A stretch of 64,000 nt of DNA from Hymenopus coronatus (taxonomy: Eukaryota > Arthropoda > Insecta > Mantodea > Hymenopodidae): positions 13,287,001 to 13,351,000 of the forward strand of contig CM060896.1 of NCBI GenBank assembly GCA_030762935.1, in the 5' to 3' direction. Numbering within the stretch: the stretch's first letter is position 1; the number at the start of each line of letters is the position of its first letter. The notes under the pieces were generated by a model that was given only the letters and a program-made list of their open reading frames with translations, was not told the DNA's origin and did not search any database. A program made the translations under genes and the position numbers. Of the stretch, positions 1 through 11,000 are shown piece by piece.

Positions 1-166
1 GTTTAACCTTTGCTACTCTCTTCTTCGCTTATACTTACAAAAGCAAGTAATAAGACTATTTCTGCTAATGCTTTTTTCAATTAGTATTAAGTAAATAGAA
101 GCATAAGCTTTTTAGCAATTTTTTGCAGAGATGTAGAGAACGTTATGTGAATGGAACATCGGATTT
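1..166 (+). repeat. H1 dispersed repeat, 3' end piece (family definition)
   Basis: This is the 3' end of the H1 family, cut by the window edge. H1 is taken here to start with a hairpin around ACTTTCTCTACACGTACTAT and then run through 'aaaattcgataccgag', 'ctcaaaaacgaaaag', 'cttccaaggatgcgac', 'gctctaacgattttg', 'gaatagcctctgaag' and 'taaaccgtaagagat'. It ends 'gtagagaaagtcatgtgaat' followed by 'ggaacacatcagattttt'. It has no coding capacity: ORFs in H1 are short and differ between copies. This copy shows the segment from 'aagcaagtaataagac' to the terminal 'ggattt'. Confidence 0.9.
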
Positions 167-182
167 GTTGTTGTTTTGTAGC

Positions 183-427
183 CTAACGTCCTTTAACCTG
201 GTTGGTCATATCGGACGATGAATGAAGTTGGTGATATGAAGCTCAAATGATCTCGGGGTCCATGGAGCTTAAAGTTCCTCGACATTCGTCTCCTCAGGAT
301 AAGGGAAAACCCCGAAAAAAAAAAAAAAAAAAAAAACTGATCTGGGTAACTCACTCTAAGCGAGATTGGAACTCACGACCTTTTGAATGTGAGGCAGACA
401 CGCTACCACCACACTACCTAGGCGGGC
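183..427 (-). repeat. SINE-B, tRNA-Val-like head
   Basis: This is a tRNA-derived short interspersed element on the minus strand. The head (minus, from 427) reads GCCCGCCTAGG and then an A-box-like GTAGTGTGGTGGTAGCG. The anticodon-loop-like CACATTC resembles tRNA-Val(CAC). The B box (about 370-380) reads AGTTCCAATC, a decayed form of GGTTCGAATC. The body contains an A-rich run and ends in 'aaaggacgttaggc'. Related copies lie at 38648-38881 and 56420-56650. The copy sits just past an H1 3' end. It is not a functional tRNA gene. Confidence 0.85.
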
Positions 428-997
428 TAATTGAATACTTAAAGATTTAATTTCCGTATGTATAGACTACCTTAAGTTGAGTTGGTGACTGAACAAATGA
501 AGGAAAGTTCCCGTGAGAAAGTGTAATCGGTCCATTGATCGCAGGTTACTCGAGGTCAGTCGCGGCCGCCTCAGTAAATGAACTTTTGCCCTTGGTCGGG
601 ACTGTGTTGTCTGGTAGCGTACGAAATTCGAGCAGCCCGAAATGTTGGGGGGGAGTCGCATGTTCAGATCGATACTGGAGCCCCCCCCCCACTCTGGGTT
701 GGGCGTGGTCGACTTCTTTCCCTAAAACCGCACTCTGTAACATTGCAGATGGTTCGCACTTCAACCCTGGGTTTGTGGTCATTCTCTGATCGCGGTCCGA
801 CGACCCCACAGGAACTCTTACACGAGGCCCTCTACTCGAATTTGAGTAGCGAAACAAACTTCCAAATAAAACATAGACATTCGTATCTTTTAAAATCATG
901 AGAGCGTTTAAGGGAAGTGGGTAGTTTGAGTATTATATGGACATAATACAGCTAACCGAAAACGTCAATTTCTCTGGCTGTAATTTATTGATCAATG
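428..997. other. No gene seen; GC-rich island at 540-840
   Basis: The stretch 540-840 is clearly more GC-rich than its surroundings. It has a NotI-type site near 566 and runs of C and G. Overlapping frames of about 85-117 codons are open on both strands, with no recognisable domain. It could be an old piece of a mobile element or host sequence. Confidence 0.4.
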
Positions 998-1167
998 TAA
1001 AAAATCTGATGTCATCCATTCACATGACTTTCTCTACATCTCTACAATAAATTACTGTTAAAAAGCCTATGCTTCTATTTGCTTAATGCTAATCGAGAAA
1101 AAATTAGCAGAAATAGTCTTATTACTTGCTTCCTTGTAAGTAGAAGCGAAATATGGGAGTACCATAG

Positions 1168-1462
1168 AAATGGAAATGGCGTGTTATTTATGGACGCTCT
1201 TTAACTGCTGTGGTTCTCAACGTCCCATTCTAAATTGGGCGTGAAAGACCGCTTAATTTTGCTCGGAGGCCTCTCTATCAGGCTTGAGGTTCTTTTACGT
1301 GCCATAAATCTACGACATGGGACCAACGGCTTTACTTCTCTTCCGAAGGAAGCCATGCTAAGGATTTTTACACCCGAAAAAAAATCCACCGTCCTCCACC
1401 GGGTTTGAACCCGCATATGAAGGTTTGGGCATATGAAGTTAGCATGGTAAGCATTACACCAC
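1168..1462 (-). repeat. SINE-A inserted in H1, 13-bp target duplication
   Basis: This tRNA-derived SINE is on the minus strand. The head lies at 1390-1462, with the B box GGGTTCAAACC on the minus strand. The body carries 'cttccttcggaagagaagta', 'gtagatttatggcacgtaaa' and 'gagaaccacagcagttaaag'. A perfect 13-base duplication GGGAGTACCATAG flanks it (1155-1167 and 1463-1475), showing retrotransposition into the H1 copy. Other members are at 22700, 40370, 45607 and 50395. Confidence 0.92.
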
Positions 1463-1732
1463 GGGAGTACCATAGGTTTAAGTGATAGTCAAATATTGGT
1501 TGCTCTGTGACTGAAGTTCCTTTGTTTGTATGGACAGGAGTTGACAAATTCCTGAATGAGAAAAGTATGTTTTTCAAAGCTTAAACCAAAAACGAGGAAT
1601 ATCTAAAAAGCGATTAACTGTACGAAAAAATTATATAACATAAATTGTGTGTTTTAATGTGCTTTACATTTTTTTTTTGTGTGGTAAGTTCTTGTCTATC
1701 TCTTACGGTTTAGCAGTTATGCAAAATTCGTC

Positions 1733-1920
1733 CAGAATAAAGTAGTCTTCAGAGACTATTCCCAGAAAATTAAATATATGCATTTTATTTGTCAGGTATA
1801 CATCTTTAATATACGATATTTAAATCAAAATTCGTCCAGAATAAAGTAGTCTTCAGAGGCTATTCCAAGAAAATTAAATATATGCATTTTATTTGTCAGG
1901 TATACATCTTTAATATGCGA
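1733..1920. repeat. 94-bp tandem duplication inside H1
   Basis: The segment starting 'aaaattcgtccagaataaag' occurs at 1733 and again at 1827. The two units differ by only a few bases, and other H1 copies have a single unit, so this is a local duplication in this copy. Confidence 0.9.
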
Positions 1921-2204
1921 TATTTAAATCAAAATCGTTAGCCATTTTTGAGAAAATCAAAATTTTCGAAAATTTTCCATGTAAAGATAGGGGATTTTCT
2001 TGAAAATCTTCGTGTCGCATCTTTGGGTGATTGCAAACTTAGATACAGACAGACAGACAGACACACGGACATTGTTCTAAAAATGTTTTTTTTTATTCAG
2101 GGGGACCCAAAACATGTATTTCCGGTGAAATCTCGGTATCGAATTTTTGGATGCATTACAATACTTTCTCTATACACTATGTGCATATTGCGTATAGAGA
2201 AAGT

Positions 2205-3043
2205 AAAAATCTGATGTGTTCCAGTCACATGACTTTCTCTACTTCGCTGTAACACATTTTTGTCACAAGGTACATTCTTCTGTCTACTTTTGATAATCGA
2301 GATAAAGATAAACAGAAATTGCCTTAATTACTCGCTTCCTTGTAAGTAGAAGGGAAATAAGGGAATGCACTAGGCTAAAACGATAGTCAAATCTTTTAAA
2401 ACATGGTTGAAATCCATTTCTATGTAGGGCCAGGAGTTTACAACTTTCCGTGTGAGAAAAGCTAAAGTATTATAAATCTGAAACAAATAATAAGGAATAT
2501 CTCAAATTGTCAATTCTACGAAAAAGATGTATATGTTACAAATTGTGTGTTTTAACATGATCTACATTTCTTGTATCTTAAGTTTTTGTCTATCTCTTAC
2601 GGTTTACCATCCTGCAAATTTCATTCAGAATAAAGAGGTCTTCAGAGGCTATTCCCAGATAATTCAAGATAAACAGTTTATTTCTCATATAAATATTTTT
2701 AATATAGGGTATTTTAATCAAAATCGTTAGAGCTATTTTGAGTAAATAAAAAAAAAGTTCCATTTGAAGGGTAGTTTGGGGTTAGAGGATTTTTCTCCAA
2801 ATCTACCAGTCGCACCCCTGAAAGATGCTAAACTTAAATACCAAGTTTGGTATTTTGCCGACTTTTCGTTTTTGAGTTTTAGTGTCACAGGCATACGGAC
2901 CTTCTTCTAGAAATGTTTTTTTTTATTACATAAGGGACCCTAAAACCTATATTTCCGGTGAAATCTCGGTACTGAATTTTTGGTTGCAGTGCAATACCTT
3001 CTCTATACAATATGTACATAGTACGTGTAGAGAAGGTGAAAAT
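2205..3043 (-). repeat. H1 copy, near full length
   Basis: This copy runs from 'aaaaatctgatgtgttcc' to the palindromic end around 'tatgtacatagtacgtgtag'. It lies head-to-tail with the previous copy and shares the A-run at the junction, without other sequence between them. Confidence 0.9.
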
Positions 3044-3919
3044 TTCTGTATAATCTAGATATATTCACGAATTTCTCTTTAAATTCTTATCGTAATATAT
3101 TTTGTAGTTTGTCTGAAGAAAGTTGTAACTTCAACAAATCTTTTGCTAAATAAACGGTAAAAAATGGACATCTTTATGTTCCCTTTTTTGAGAAACCAGT
3201 AGTAGCAGAAACTGAAAACGTTGCTGCATATAATAGACATTCTGCCTTACACCACTCAACTATGGGAATTAAGTTATCTATAATATTTCTGATTTGAAAA
3301 ATGTTATTGTCTGAAATAACATTTATACCTAAATTTTTAAGTAATATCCACAATTTTTAAAAAGTATATTACATTTGAAAACATAACTCTAGTTCAGTGT
3401 ATGTGGTAGATTATCTCACACCAGTGTGCCAAATTCGAGCCATAAATCTTTTATAGTTAAAAGGAAATCATGTTTCAAAGAAATTAGGTCTTTCTCGCCT
3501 AAAAATATGTTAGCAGTGAAAAGTTGAAATGAACAGTAAATCATATATATTTTAAATTAGAAAAATCACATAATTTCCTCCCGTTAAAAACAGAAAATGT
3601 GAAAATGTCAAAACTGAAAATTCGAGGATTTTTATGCAAATATATATTTATTGTTTTTTCATTTCTATAGCCCCCTTTAACATGTAAGGTCATATCGGGG
3701 GCTTTGCATTAGAAACAACTCGTTGTCTGTAGGTTCTTTCGTTAGGTTTAAATTGTTTTATTTTCCTCTCTCTCACACACACATTCACTCTCACATTCAT
3801 ACTTCCAGACTCTGTGGGGGTAGTGAATAATTCTGGTTAAAGAAAAATTCCTTTTATGACTAAAATTATTTGTTTCCTTTACTCAGAAGTGACCTAGTTT
3901 TTTAGTCTATATTATTTTT
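3044..3919. other. No gene seen
   Basis: AT-rich sequence with no convincing ORF. A short imperfect CA/CT-rich tract lies at about 3768-3805. No match to the window's repeat families was noticed. Confidence 0.5.
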
Positions 3920-4045
3920 ACATTCTCCACACTACTATGGACATACTGTATAGAGAAGGTATTGAATGTCAGCCAAAATTTCGATATGGAGATTTCAGCA
4001 GAAATATAAAACTTAGGATCCTCTGTTTAAAAAAATATTTTTTAC
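3920..4045 (+). repeat. H1 5' fragment
   Basis: A diverged hairpin end ('acatactgtatagagaagg') is followed by the first hundred bases of H1. It is cut where the next H1 copy begins. Confidence 0.7.
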
Positions 4046-4350
4046 TTTCTCTACACGTACTATATACATTGTGTATACAGAAGGTATTACATTCCACCCA
4101 AAAATTCGATACCACCGAAAACATACCCCTGTATCCAAAAAAAGTATCTTTGGAAAAATATCGGTGTGTGAGTGTGTCTGTCTGTATTTCTGTCTGTCTG
4201 TCTGTCTGTCTGTGTCCGTGTGTCTGTGAATTCGATAACTCAAAAACGAAAAGTCGGTAAAATATCAAACTTGGTATTTAAGTTTAGCATCTTCCAGGGA
4301 TGCGACTCGAAGATTTTGATAAAAATCCCCCACCCCAATCCACCCTTTGC
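4046..4350 (+). repeat. H1 5' half with (TCTG)n tract
   Basis: The copy starts with the palindromic end. Its internal microsatellite is mostly TCTG/TGTC at 4175-4225. It continues to 'ccaccctttgcat' and is then lost. Confidence 0.85.
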
Positions 4351-4503
4351 ATAATGTAAGACGTTCAAAACACATTAGACCCTGATTTAATGCTTCATTT
4401 ATGATAATTCTATTAGTTCGTAGAAAAAATGAGATACAATTGTCACATACTTAATTTAATCTACTAAATATAACATTTGCATTTATTCATCTTCCAGCAT
4501 GTG
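4351..4503. other. Short spacer, nothing recognised
   Basis: AT-rich sequence between a truncated H1 and the next H1. No ORF or repeat was recognised. Confidence 0.4.
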
Positions 4504-4504
4504 T

Positions 4505-5335
4505 ATTACTTTCTCTACACGTATTATGTACATAGTATTTAGAGAAAGTCTTAAACTGCACCCGAAAATTCCATACCGAGATTTCACCGGAAATACATGT
4601 TTTGGGCCCCCCCCTAAATAAAAAAAAAATAGTTTTAGAAAAAGGTTCTGTAGTGTCTCTGGACAGCATAGCTCAAAAACGAATACACCGTTAAATACCA
4701 AACTTGGTATTTAAGTTTGGTACCTTCCAAGGATGCGACTTGAAGATTTTCAAGAAAATCCCTTTACCCCCAAAACTTTAGATGGAACATTTTTCGAAAA
4801 TTTTGTTTTTCTCAAAAATGATTCTTAATGATTTTGATTAGAATACCGTATATTAAAGATTTTTATATGGAAAATAAAAATGTGTATAAATCAATGACTT
4901 TTCTGGGAATAGCCTCTAAAGACATCTTGATTCTGAATGAATTTTACTGAATTTTGTATAAGTGGTAAACTGTAAGAGATAGAAAGTTACTGCACAACAA
5001 ATGTAGATCAGGTTAAAACACACATCTTGTCATATACTTCTTTTTTCGTGGAATTGACCATTTCTGAGATATTTTTTCAGATTTAAAAAACTTAACTTTT
5101 CCCACACGTAAAGTTGTAAATTCCTGGCCCTGCATAGAAATGAAATTCAACCACATGCCAACCACTTTTTAATTAATTTGAGATTCGTTTTAGTCTAGAG
5201 TATCCCCTCATTTTCTTTCTACTTACAAGGCAGCAAGTAATTAAGATAAATTCGCTAATGTTTATCTCGAATATCATAAAGCAGATGGAAGAATATGCTT
5301 TTTAACAATAATTTGTTACAGCGATGTAAGTGTCT
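4505..5335 (+). repeat. H1 copy, near full length
   Basis: The copy begins 'tactttctctacacgtatta' and extends to 'cagcgatgtaag'. The microsatellite is largely absent, and the last 25 bases of the family consensus are missing or diverged. Confidence 0.88.
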
Positions 5336-5544
5336 GAGTGACTATCAAATTATGGAATTGCTATTGGTGAACGCTTCTAATTCATTTTATCCTTTTCTGA
5401 AAACTGCGTTTTTTTTTTTCAAATAAAAAGTCCCTTACAGAGCAGTTTTGAATAGATCGTTTTTAAATAAGACCTTTGTTTTACCATTTCTTCTGCGTTT
5501 TGATCAGAAATATTTGACGATTTATATGCCGATAGGTATTAAGC
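5336..5544. other. Spacer, nothing recognised
   Basis: AT-rich, with a T-run at about 5410. An open frame crosses it but has no recognisable domain. Confidence 0.4.
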
Positions 5545-6010
5545 AAATTATTCTTAAATTATTGTTAAAAACGTTGTTCTACTATGTATTTCATGCTAAT
5601 CGAGATAAAGTTTACAGAAATGACTTATTATTTGTTTCCCAGCAAGTAAAAAAAAAAATAAATAAAAAAAAAATAAACGAATACAATAGGTTAAAGCGAG
5701 AGTCAATTCTTTTAAAAGCTGGTTCCTATATGATTGAAATTCGATTCTGACCGGCAGGAGTTGACAAATTTCCGTATATGAGAAAAATTTAATTCTTTTA
5801 AAATTGAAACCAATAATCAGTGTCTCGCAAATGGTTAACACCACAAAAAATCGCATGTTATAAACTGCTTATTTTCAAGAAATGTACATTTTTTGCAGCA
5901 ACCTATTGTCATATCTTACGGTTTACCAGTTAATACAAAAGTCATTCAGAGTGAAGAGGATTTCAGAGGCTATTCCAAGAAAGTTCAAGATACATATTTT
6001 ATTTGTAATA
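5545..6010 (-). repeat. H1 3' half, interrupted by the next H1
   Basis: The segment runs minus-strand from 'aaattattcttaaattattg' to 'catattttatttgtaatata'. It stops exactly where a forward H1 begins. The A-rich block at 5648-5676 is an expansion inside the copy. Confidence 0.85.
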
Positions 6011-6011
6011 T

Positions 6012-6152
6012 ATTACTTTCTCCATTCGCACTATGTACATAGTGTATAGAGAAAGTATTGCACTCCACCAGAAATTCGATACCGAGATTTCACCGGAAAT
6101 ATATGTTTTAGGGTCCCCAATATCCAAAAAAAGCATTTTCACAAAAAGGTCC

Positions 6153-6206
<54 letters not shown>

Positions 6207-6918
6207 GTGTGTCTGTGAACACGATAACTCAAAAACGAAAAGTCGGTAAAATACCAAACTTGGTATTTAAGTTTAGTATCTTCCAGGGATGCGACACGAA
6301 GATTTTGAGAAAAATACCCCCCACCCCAACTACCCTTTACATGGAACTTTTTTCGAAAATTTTGTATTTCTCAAAAATGGCTCTAACGATTTTGATTAAA
6401 ATTTCGTATATTAAACATATTTACCTGACAAATAAAATGTATATCTTGAATTTTCTGGAATAGCCTCTGAAGAGTAGTTTATTCTGGATGAATTTTACTA
6501 AATTTTGAACTGCTAAACCGTAAGAGATGGACAAAAACTTACTACACAAAAAATGTAGAGCACATTAAAACACACAGTTTATGTTATATACATTTTTTTT
6601 CGTGGAGTTCGTCGTTTTTGTGACATTCCTTATTTTTGGTTTCTGCTTTGAAAAACGTATACCTTTCTCATACAGGAACTTGTCAACTCCTATCCATATA
6701 GACAAAGGAATTTCATTGACATAGCAACCAGCTTTTGACTATCATTTTAACCTATGGTAGTCCCTTATTTCGCTTCTACTTACAAGGAAGCGAGTAATAA
6801 GACTATTTCTGCTATTTTTTTCTGATTAGCATAAAGTAAATGGAAGTATAAGCTTTTTGAGAATAATTTGTTGCAGGGATATGGAGAAGTCATGTGAATG
6901 GTACACATCAGATTTTTT
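6012..6918 (+). repeat. H1 copy, full length, young subfamily
   Basis: This copy runs from the hairpin end (TACTTTCTCCATTCGCACTA) to the terminal 'acacatcagattttt'. The internal microsatellite is a pure (GT)n of about 50 bases (6154-6204). It is very close to the copy at 61677-62602: about 4 mismatches in the first 138 bases. Confidence 0.93.
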
Positions 6919-7653
6919 TTTTAGAAGAAGGTCCATGCGTGAATATGTGTATGTGTGTTTGTAGACAGCGCAGCTAAAAACGAAAAGAACGTATTTAATT
7001 GGTATTTAACTTTGGTATCTTCCAAGGATGCGACATGTAGATTTTCAAGAAAATCCGCCTACCCCTAACAACGTTCAAATGGAACTTTTTTTGAAAATGT
7101 TTATTTTCTCAAAAATCGGTATAACGATTTTGATTAGTATTGTACATTAAAGACATTTACCTGACAAATAAAATGTATATGTTGAATTTTCTGGGAATAG
7201 CCTCAGAAGATTACTTTATTCTGGATCAATTTTACGGACTTTAGCATAACTTCTAAACCGTGAGAGAGAGATACAACAGCTAACTACACAAAAATGTAGA
7301 GCACATTAAAACACAAAATTTATATTGTACACATTTTTTTCACGGAGTTGACCGTTTTTGACATATTCTTTGTTATTGGTTTCAGCTTTAAAATACTTAG
7401 TTTTCTCATACAGGAATTTGTTAACTCCTGTCCACACAAACAAAGGTACTCCAGTCACATAGCAACCAGCTTTTGACTTCTCTTTAACCTATGATACTAC
7501 CTTATTTCGCTTCTACATACAAGGAAGCAAGTAATAAGACTATTTCTGCTAATTTTTTCTCGATTAGCATGAACTAAGCATAAGGTTTTTAACTTAATTT
7601 GTTGCAGAGATGTAGAGAAAGTTATGTGAATGGAACACATCAGTATTGTTTGT
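6919..7653 (+). repeat. H1 copy, 5' truncated
   Basis: It begins at the microsatellite region ('agaagaaggtccatgcgtga') directly after the terminal T-run of the previous copy. It runs to 'ggaacacatcag'. Confidence 0.88.
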
Positions 7654-7655
7654 TA

Positions 7656-7840
7656 CCGTGCTCAATTACACACACAAACAAAAGCACAAACTCGCACACA
7701 GACCTTTTTTTAAACGTGCTTTTTATGGATATAGAGCACCCTAAAACGTATACTTCCAGTGAAATCTGGGGTATAGAAGTATTTGGTGGAATGCAATACC
7801 TTCTCCTTCTATGCACTAGTTACTGAGTAGGAAAAGTAAA
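7656..7840 (-). repeat. H1 5' end fragment
   Basis: The CA-rich internal tract, 'gaccttttttta' and 'accctaaaacgtata' are followed by a decayed terminal palindrome near 7810. Confidence 0.75.
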
Positions 7841-7964
7841 CATTATATTAAATACAAAACATTCCTGTACTTATCTTATTCTTTCTTTATACATAAAACT
7901 CGGAACAAACCTTACTTTCGCGTACCTAGATAAAGAACATGGTTGACAAAAATTGAACATGCAA

Positions 7965-8095
7965 CATATATTTAAAAACTGTATTGCCTGGGCTTTTGTA
8001 CCGTGGTCGTAGGTTAAAATGTGCACCAGACGTTTCGCCGACTTCTGCTGTCGGCATCTTCAGCAGCAGTCACTGTAGGAGGTAAATGTGGTACA
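7965..8095 (-). mobile_element. Possible Penelope-like or LINE terminal segment at the array edge
   Basis: Read on the minus strand, this contains a stem-loop with a GCCGAC/GTCGGC stem, then GAAACGTC, then 'tacgaccacggtac', ending near 'cagtttttaaatata'. The last 35 bases match, with a few differences, the segment at 17308-17350 in opposite orientation, so related ends face outwards from the minisatellite locus. Assignment to a Penelope-like element is a guess from the style of the motif; no RT or GIY-YIG domain is visible. Confidence 0.4.
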
Positions 8096-8099
8096 TGTG

Positions 8100-11000
8100 T
8101 GCGAGATCGGGCAGGCACGTGGTGAGCCTAGGTGTTGTTGCTGTGTACCTACTCTGGTAAGGGTTTAACCACAGAAGTGAGGCGTGCGTGCGTGTCGGGC
8201 AGGCTCGTGTGAGCCTAGGTGTTGTTGCTGTGTACCTACTCTGGTAAGGGTTTAACCACAGAAGTGAGGCGTGCGTGCGTGTGTGTCTGGAAGGCTCGTG
8301 GTGAGCCTAGGTGTTGTTGCTGTGTACCTACTCTGGTAAGGGTTTAACCACAGGAGTGAGGCCTGCGTGCGTGTCTGGCAGGCTCGTGTGAGCCTAGGTG
8401 TTGTTGCTGTGTACCCACTCTGGTAAGGGTTTAACCACAGGAGTGGGGCGTGCGTGTGTGTCGGGCAGGCTCGTGGTGAGCCTAGGTGTTGTTGCTGTGT
8501 ACCTACTCTGGTAAGGGTTTAACCACAGAAGTGAGGCGTGCGTGCGTGTCGGGCAGGCTCGTGGTGAGCCTAGGTGTTGTTGCTGTGTACCTACTCTGGT
8601 AAGGGTTTAACCACAGAAGTGAGGCGTGTGTGCGTGTGTGTCTGGCCGGCTCGTGGTGAGCCTAGGTGTTGTTGCTGTGTACCCACTCTGGTAAGGGTTT
8701 AACCACAGAAGTGAGGCGTGCGTGTGTCTGGCAGGCTCGTGTGAGCCTAGGTGTTGTTGCTGTGTACCCACTCTGGTAAGGGTTTAACCACAGGAGTGGG
8801 GCGTGCGTGTGTCTGGCAGGCTCGTGGTGAGCCTAGGTGTTGTTGCTGTGTACCCACTCTGGTAAGGGTTTAACCACAGGAGTGAGGCGTGTGTGCGTGT
8901 GTCTGGCAGGCTCGTGGTGAGCCTGGGTGTTGTTGCTGTGTACCCACTCTGGTAAGGGTTTAACCACAGAAGTGAGGCGTGTGTGTCTGGTAGGCTCGTG
9001 GTGAGCCTGGGTGTTGTTGCTGTATGCCTACTCTGGTAAGGGTTTAACCACAGAAGTGAGGCGTGCGTGTCTGGCAGGCTCGTGGTGAGCCTGGGTGTTG
9101 TTGCTGTATGCCTACTCTGGTAAGGGTTTAACCACAGAAGTGAGGCGTGCGTGGGTGTCTGGCAGGCTCGTGGTGAGCCTGGGTGTTGTTGCTGTATGCC
9201 TACTCTGGTAAGGGTTTAACCACAGGAGTGAGGCGTGCGTGTGTGTGTGTCTGGCAGGCTCGTGGTGAGCCTGGGTGTTCTTGCTGTGTACCCCACTCTG
9301 GTAAGGGTTTAACCACAGGAGTGAGGCGTGTGTGTGTGTCTGGTAGGCTCGTGGTGAGCCTGGGTGTTGTTGCTGTATACCTACTCTGGTAAGGGTTTAA
9401 CCACAGAAGTGAGGCGTGTGTGTGTGTGTGTCTGGCAGGCTCGTGGTGAGCCTGGGTGTTGTTGCTGTGTACCTACTCTGGTAAGGGTTTAACCACAGAA
9501 GTGAGGCGTGTGTGTGTGTGTGTCTGGCAGGCTCGTGGTGAGCCTGGGTGTTGTTGCTGTATACCTACTCTGGTAAGGGTTTAACCACAGGAGTGAGGCG
9601 TGTGTGTGTGTGTGTCTGGCAGGCTCGTGGTGAGCCTGGGTGTTGTTGCTGTGTACCTACTCTGGTAAGGGTTTAACCACAGAAGTGAGGCGTGCGTGCG
9701 TGTCTGGCAGGCTCGTGGTGAGCCTGGGTGTTGTTGCTGTGTACCTACTCTGGTAAGGGTTTAACCACAGAAGTGAGGCGTGTGTGTGTGTGTGTCTGGC
9801 AGGCTCGTGGTGAGCCTAGGTGTTGTTGCTGTGTACCTACTCTGGTAAGGGTTTAACCACAGAAGGGAGGCGTGCGTGCGTGTCTGGCAGGCTCGTGGTG
9901 AGCCTGGGTGTTGTTGCTGTGTACCTACTCTGGTAAGGGTTTAACCACAGAAGTGAGGCGTGTGTGTGTGTGTGTGTCTGGCAGGCTCGTGGTGAGCCTG
10001 GGTGTTGTTGCTGTATGCCTACTCTGGTAAGGGTTTAACCACAGAAGTGAGGCGTGTGTGTGTGTCTGGCAGGCTCGTGGTGAGCCTGGGTGTTGTTGCT
10101 GTATGCCTACTCTGGTAAGGGTTTAACCACAGAAGTGAGGCGTGTGTGCGTGTGTGTCTGGCAGGCTCGTGGTGAGCCTGGGTGTTGTTGCTGTATGCCT
10201 ACTCTGGTAAGGGTTTAACCACAGAAGTGAGGCGTGTGTGTGTGTGTGTGTCTGGCAGGCTCGTGGTGAGCCTGGGTGTTGTTGCTGTATGCCTACTCTG
10301 GTAAGGGTTTAACCACAGAAGTGAGGCGTGTGTGTGTCTGGCAGGCTCGTGGTGAGCCTGGGTGTTGTTGCTGTATGCCTACTCTGGTAAGGGTTTAACC
10401 ACAGAAGTGAGGCGTGTGTGCGTGTGTGTCTGGCAGGCTCGTGGTGAGCCTAGGTGTTGTTGCTGTATGCCTACTCTGGTAAGGGTTTAACCACAGAAAT
10501 GAGGCGTGTGTGCGTGTGTGTCTGGCAGGCTCGTGGTGAGCCTAGGTGTTGTTGCTGTATGCCTACTCTGGTAAGGGTTTAACCACAGAAGTGAGGCGTG
10601 TGTGCGTGTGTGTCTGGCAGGCTCGTGGTGAGCCTGGGTGTTGTTGCTGTATGCCTACTCTGGTAAGGGTTTAACCACAGGAGTGAGGCGTGTGTGCGTG
10701 TGTGTCTGGTAGGCTCGTGGTGAGCCTAGGTGTTGTTGCTGTATGCCTACTCTGGTAAGGGTTTAACCACAGAAGTGAGGCGTGTGTGCGTGTGTGTCTG
10801 GCAGGCTCGTGGTGAGCCTGGGTGTTGTTGCTGTATGCCTACTCTGGTAAGGGTTTAACCACAGAAGTGAGGCGTGTGTGCGTGTGTGTCTGGCAGGCTC
10901 GTGGTGAGCCTGGGTGTTGTTGCTGTGTACCTACTCTGGTAAGGGTTTAACCACAGAAGTGAGGCGTGCGTGCGTGTCGGGCAGGCTCGTGTGAGCCTAG

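Larger units (their letters stand above)
998..2212 (-). repeat. H1 copy, full length, split by SINE-A
   Basis: This complete minus-strand H1 begins (3' end first) at 'aaaaatctgatg' and ends at 'tatagagaaagtaaaa'. It is interrupted by a SINE at 1168-1462. A 94-base segment is tandemly duplicated inside it (1733-1920), and its internal microsatellite is (ACAG)n at about 2043-2064. It is joined directly to the next H1 copy in the same orientation. Confidence 0.9.

Noticed and set aside
546..899. 117-codon minus-strand ORF in the GC-rich island
   Set aside because: Frames are also open on the opposite strand, as expected from GC-rich sequence. No domain, splice signals or homologous copy were seen.
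3937..4268. Overlapping ORFs of 76-107 codons on both strands with runs of S/V/C or T/D/R/Q
   Set aside because: They arise from the H1 sequence and its TCTG microsatellite. Equivalent H1 positions in other copies have stops.
6155..6463. 102-codon ORF with a long Cys-Val run
   Set aside because: The Cys-Val run is the translated (GT)n of H1; it is not a protein.
9183..9392. 69-codon open frame inside the minisatellite
   Set aside because: Unit length varies through the TG/CG tract, so the frame does not persist across units. It is a by-product of the repeat.
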